From NCBI GenBank assembly GCA_964452775.1, contig CAYVQP010000002.1:1-64000 (forward strand): a stretch of DNA of 64,000 nt. Reading direction: 5' to 3'. The notes under the pieces were generated by a model. It saw only the letters and a program-made list of their open reading frames with translations, was not told the origin of the DNA and made no database searches. Made by a program: the position numbers and the translations under genes. Shown piece after piece: positions 62,239 to 64,000 of the stretch. The stretch comes from JACKCB01 sp964452775 (GTDB taxonomy: Bacteria; Chloroflexota; Anaerolineae; Promineifilales; Promineifilaceae). How positions within the stretch are numbered: the stretch's first letter is position 1; the number at the start of each line of letters is the position of its first letter.

Positions 62239-63222
62239 ATGGACGACGACGACGTCTTCCCTGAGTTTGTAGAGATACTTGATCAGGTGTTCGGGGCTGA
62301 GGAAGTGCCTATCCACCTACTTTACCGGCTGTCGGACCTGGATCCGGAAGAGAGCAACTCCTTTTTGAAACGTTGGGCCGCCGCAGATGACGTGCGGCGC
62401 AGCGTTATTGCCCGGCACATGGCGGACATCACCGAAGACAATTTCGTGGTGGATTTTGCGCCCCTGTTCAGCGAGATGCTGACCGATCCAATCAGCGAGG
62501 TGCGCCTGGCGGCTTTGGACGGCCTGTGGGATTGCAGTAGCGAGGCGCTCCTGTCGCCGATCATTGACCTGATGCAAAACGACATGGACTCGCGCGTTCG
62601 CGCGCTGGCGGCGGCCACGCTTGGGCATGTCGTCTTGATGGCGGAGTGGGGGCAGATGGATGCCGGCGCCGGAGAGCGCGTGGTAGAAGCGCTGTTGGCG
62701 ATGAACGGCGATCCGATGACGCCGGAGAATGTCCGCCGGGCGACCGTGGAATCACTCGGGGGCTCCAGTGATCCGCGAGTGCCGGATGTTATCCAGAGCG
62801 CCTATTATGGCGGCAGCGACGATATGCAATTGGGCGCCGTATTCGCCATGGGGCGGAGCGCTGATCCCCGCTGGCTGCCCATCGTCATGGACGAAATGTA
62901 TAGCTCGCTATATGAGATGCGCGTCGAGGCTGCCAGGGCTGCCGGCGGAATCGGGGACAGCGATTCGGTGGAGCTGCTGATTGAGCTAACCCAGGATGAT
63001 GAACTGGAAGTGCGCCTGGCGGCGCTGGTTGCCCTGGGACAGATTGGCAGCGACAGAGCGTGCGAGGCGCTTTTCCGGACCGCGGAGGACCCTTATGCCA
63101 CCGACGAAGAGCGGGAGGCGGCGGAAAGCTCACTGGAGGAGGCTACCTGGCTATCGGGGGAGATGGATTTTACCATGATGTCCTGGGATGAGGATGGCGA
63201 TGACGATCCGGAGCTGGACTGA
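62239..63222 (+). CDS. HEAT-repeat protein
   Basis: A 327-residue protein of tandem HEAT-like helical repeats (for example ISEVRLAALDGLWDCSSEALLSPIIDLM, SRVRALAAATLGHVVLMAEWG, DELEVRLAALVALGQIGSDRACEALFR), each with the Asp/Arg pattern of PBS-lyase-type HEAT repeats. The C-terminus is acidic. Start ATG 62239 follows CTGGAGAGA; the frame is open from 62209. No enzyme domain; probably a protein-interaction scaffold. Lies between rseP and an AEC transporter. Confidence 0.85.
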   Translation: MDDDDVFPEFVEILDQVFGAEEVPIHLLYRLSDLDPEESNSFLKRWAAADDVRRSVIARHMADITEDNFVVDFAPLFSEMLTDPISEVRLAALDGLWDCSSEALLSPIIDLMQNDMDSRVRALAAATLGHVVLMAEWGQMDAGAGERVVEALLAMNGDPMTPENVRRATVESLGGSSDPRVPDVIQSAYYGGSDDMQLGAVFAMGRSADPRWLPIVMDEMYSSLYEMRVEAARAAGGIGDSDSVELLIELTQDDELEVRLAALVALGQIGSDRACEALFRTAEDPYATDEEREAAESSLEEATWLSGEMDFTMMSWDEDGDDDPELD

Positions 63223-63292
63223 TTGACAGACGCGCCTTGCGTTTGGCCGGTGATCGGGGTGCAGCCGGCTACGATTTAAGCCGATTGATGTC

Positions 63293-64000
63293 GTGAACGG
63301 TATCCTGGAGGTTCTTACCCAGAATATCCTGCCCATTTTTCTGGTTGCCGGGGCCGGCTTCTGGCTTCGCCGGCGATACGGCGTGGCCCCCAAAGCCGTA
63401 TCGCACATTGTCTTCAACGTCTTCGGGCCCTGCCTGGTCTTTGCCTCATTGGTCAATTCGCAACTCCCGGCTGAGGAGCTTGCCGAGCTGACCGTTTTCG
63501 CCTTGCTGGCAATCCTCACTATGGGCGCGTTGGCCCTCATTGTCGGCCGGCTAAGCAATATGAGCCGGCCGGCGCTGGTGACTTTGCTGATTACGGTCAT
63601 GTTTGCAAATGGGGGCAATTACGGCCTTACCTTCAATCAACTGCGCTATGGCGATCCGGGTTTGACCCGCGCTGTGGTTTATTTCACCGTGAGCACGATT
63701 CTGGTCTACTCGCTTGGCGTCTTCATTGCTTCCACCGGCAAGTTGAGTTGGCAGGCATCGTTGCGCCGGCTGTTGAGTGTGCCGGCTCTCTATGCGTTGA
63801 TTGCGGCGCTGCTCGTCTATCAGTTTGAGATTGCCGTGCCCGGCCCGCTGATGCGGGCGGTGGAGATCGCCGCCGAGGGAGCTGTGCCGACCATGATCAT
63901 TGTGCTGGGCATGCAGATGGCCGGGATTGGGCGGGTGTTCTCCTGGCGATTCGCCGGGCTGGCGACTGCCATGCGCCTGGTTGTGGGCGCGTTGGTGGCG
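63293..64000 (+). CDS. AEC-family (auxin efflux carrier-like) transporter, 3' end missing
   Basis: A frame open from GTG 63293 to the window end, 236 codons seen. It begins VNGILEVLTQNILPIFLVAGAGFWLRRRYGV and runs as hydrophobic helices, with FNVFGPCLVFASLVNSQL, FANGGNYGLTFNQLRYG and VPTMIIVLGMQMAG, the pattern of AEC/YfdV-like permeases for organic anions. The second inverted repeat is starting at the edge. No strong RBS; GTG is the only reasonable start after the in-frame stop at 63251. Confidence 0.85.
   Translation, partial: MNGILEVLTQNILPIFLVAGAGFWLRRRYGVAPKAVSHIVFNVFGPCLVFASLVNSQLPAEELAELTVFALLAILTMGALALIVGRLSNMSRPALVTLLITVMFANGGNYGLTFNQLRYGDPGLTRAVVYFTVSTILVYSLGVFIASTGKLSWQASLRRLLSVPALYALIAALLVYQFEIAVPGPLMRAVEIAAEGAVPTMIIVLGMQMAGIGRVFSWRFAGLATAMRLVVGALVA

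Noticed and set aside
1..64000. tRNA, rRNA, CRISPR arrays, insertion sequences, integrases, phage genes
   Set aside because: None recognised in reading both strands; direct repeats seen are within proteins or leaders, not arrays.

Overview
The window is a GC-rich (about 58-60% by eye) bacterial chromosome segment with long head-to-tail gene runs, many 1-8 nt overlaps, frequent GTG/TTG starts and sigma70-type promoters. Three runs of exactly 100 N (6569-6668, 37392-37491, 51954-52053) show it is a draft or metagenome scaffold. The gene content (fused FolK-FolP, FadN/FadA-type beta-oxidation, GAF-rich multi-membrane kinases, two proline-rich lipoproteins, an RND pump with a giant insertion) suggests a Chloroflexota bacterium of the Anaerolineae/Ardenticatenia kind. 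That placement is inference; no rRNA or tRNA gene was found.

Layout. 33-7336: ABC-2 permease, GreA-like factor, a minus-strand operon (glycosyltransferase, YraN, MiaA), divergent pentose-phosphate genes (transaldolase, RpiB) and a Rieske oxygenase broken by a gap. 7539-8267: SlyD-type chaperone and a cold-shock protein whose leader holds a terminator-shaped hairpin. 8493-13245: a FadR-type regulator with a perfect 17-bp operator at its own promoter, leading an operon of alkyl-DHAP-synthase-like enzyme, glycerol-3-phosphate dehydrogenase and a HET-C-like protein, possibly an ether-lipid module. 13239-17595: AI-2E-family membrane protein, lipoprotein, LysM/M23 peptidase. 17732-18261: a phasin-like gene behind a near-consensus promoter carrying two copies of a 17-bp palindrome. 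18300-26694: folKP, then a beta-oxidation cluster (two acyl-CoA dehydrogenases, an SDR, FadN, FadA). 26915-34511: heterodimeric ABC exporter, membrane Ser/Thr kinase, proline dehydrogenase, SDR.

The most interesting locus is 34612-40885. An unlisted 58-codon gene with a strong ribosome-binding site encodes a peptide ending SDFWGWGFWW. It is followed by a terminator-like hairpin, then by an isoprenyl-diphosphate-synthase-family protein, then, with a 4-nt overlap, by a very large histidine kinase with an extracytoplasmic PDZ-like region, several membrane helices, GAF domains and a PAS domain. Peptide, prenyltransferase and membrane kinase in this arrangement match the logic of the ComX-ComQ-ComP pheromone system of Bacillus, so I read the locus as a ComQXP-like tryptophan-prenylated peptide signalling system outside Firmicutes, with order X-Q-P and no adjacent response regulator.

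40882-51624 is housekeeping: 3-methyladenine glycosylase, FabI, a SAM-I riboswitch with terminator in front of metK, ffh-rpsP-khpA-rimM, dprA (possibly leaderless), mannose-1-phosphate guanylyltransferase and topA. 51886-64000 carries an RND pump with about seven roughly 110-residue repeats inserted in its porter region, an iron/thiamine-type ABC importer lacking a binding protein, a second lipoprotein, RseP-type protease, a HEAT-repeat protein and an AEC-family transporter running off the end.
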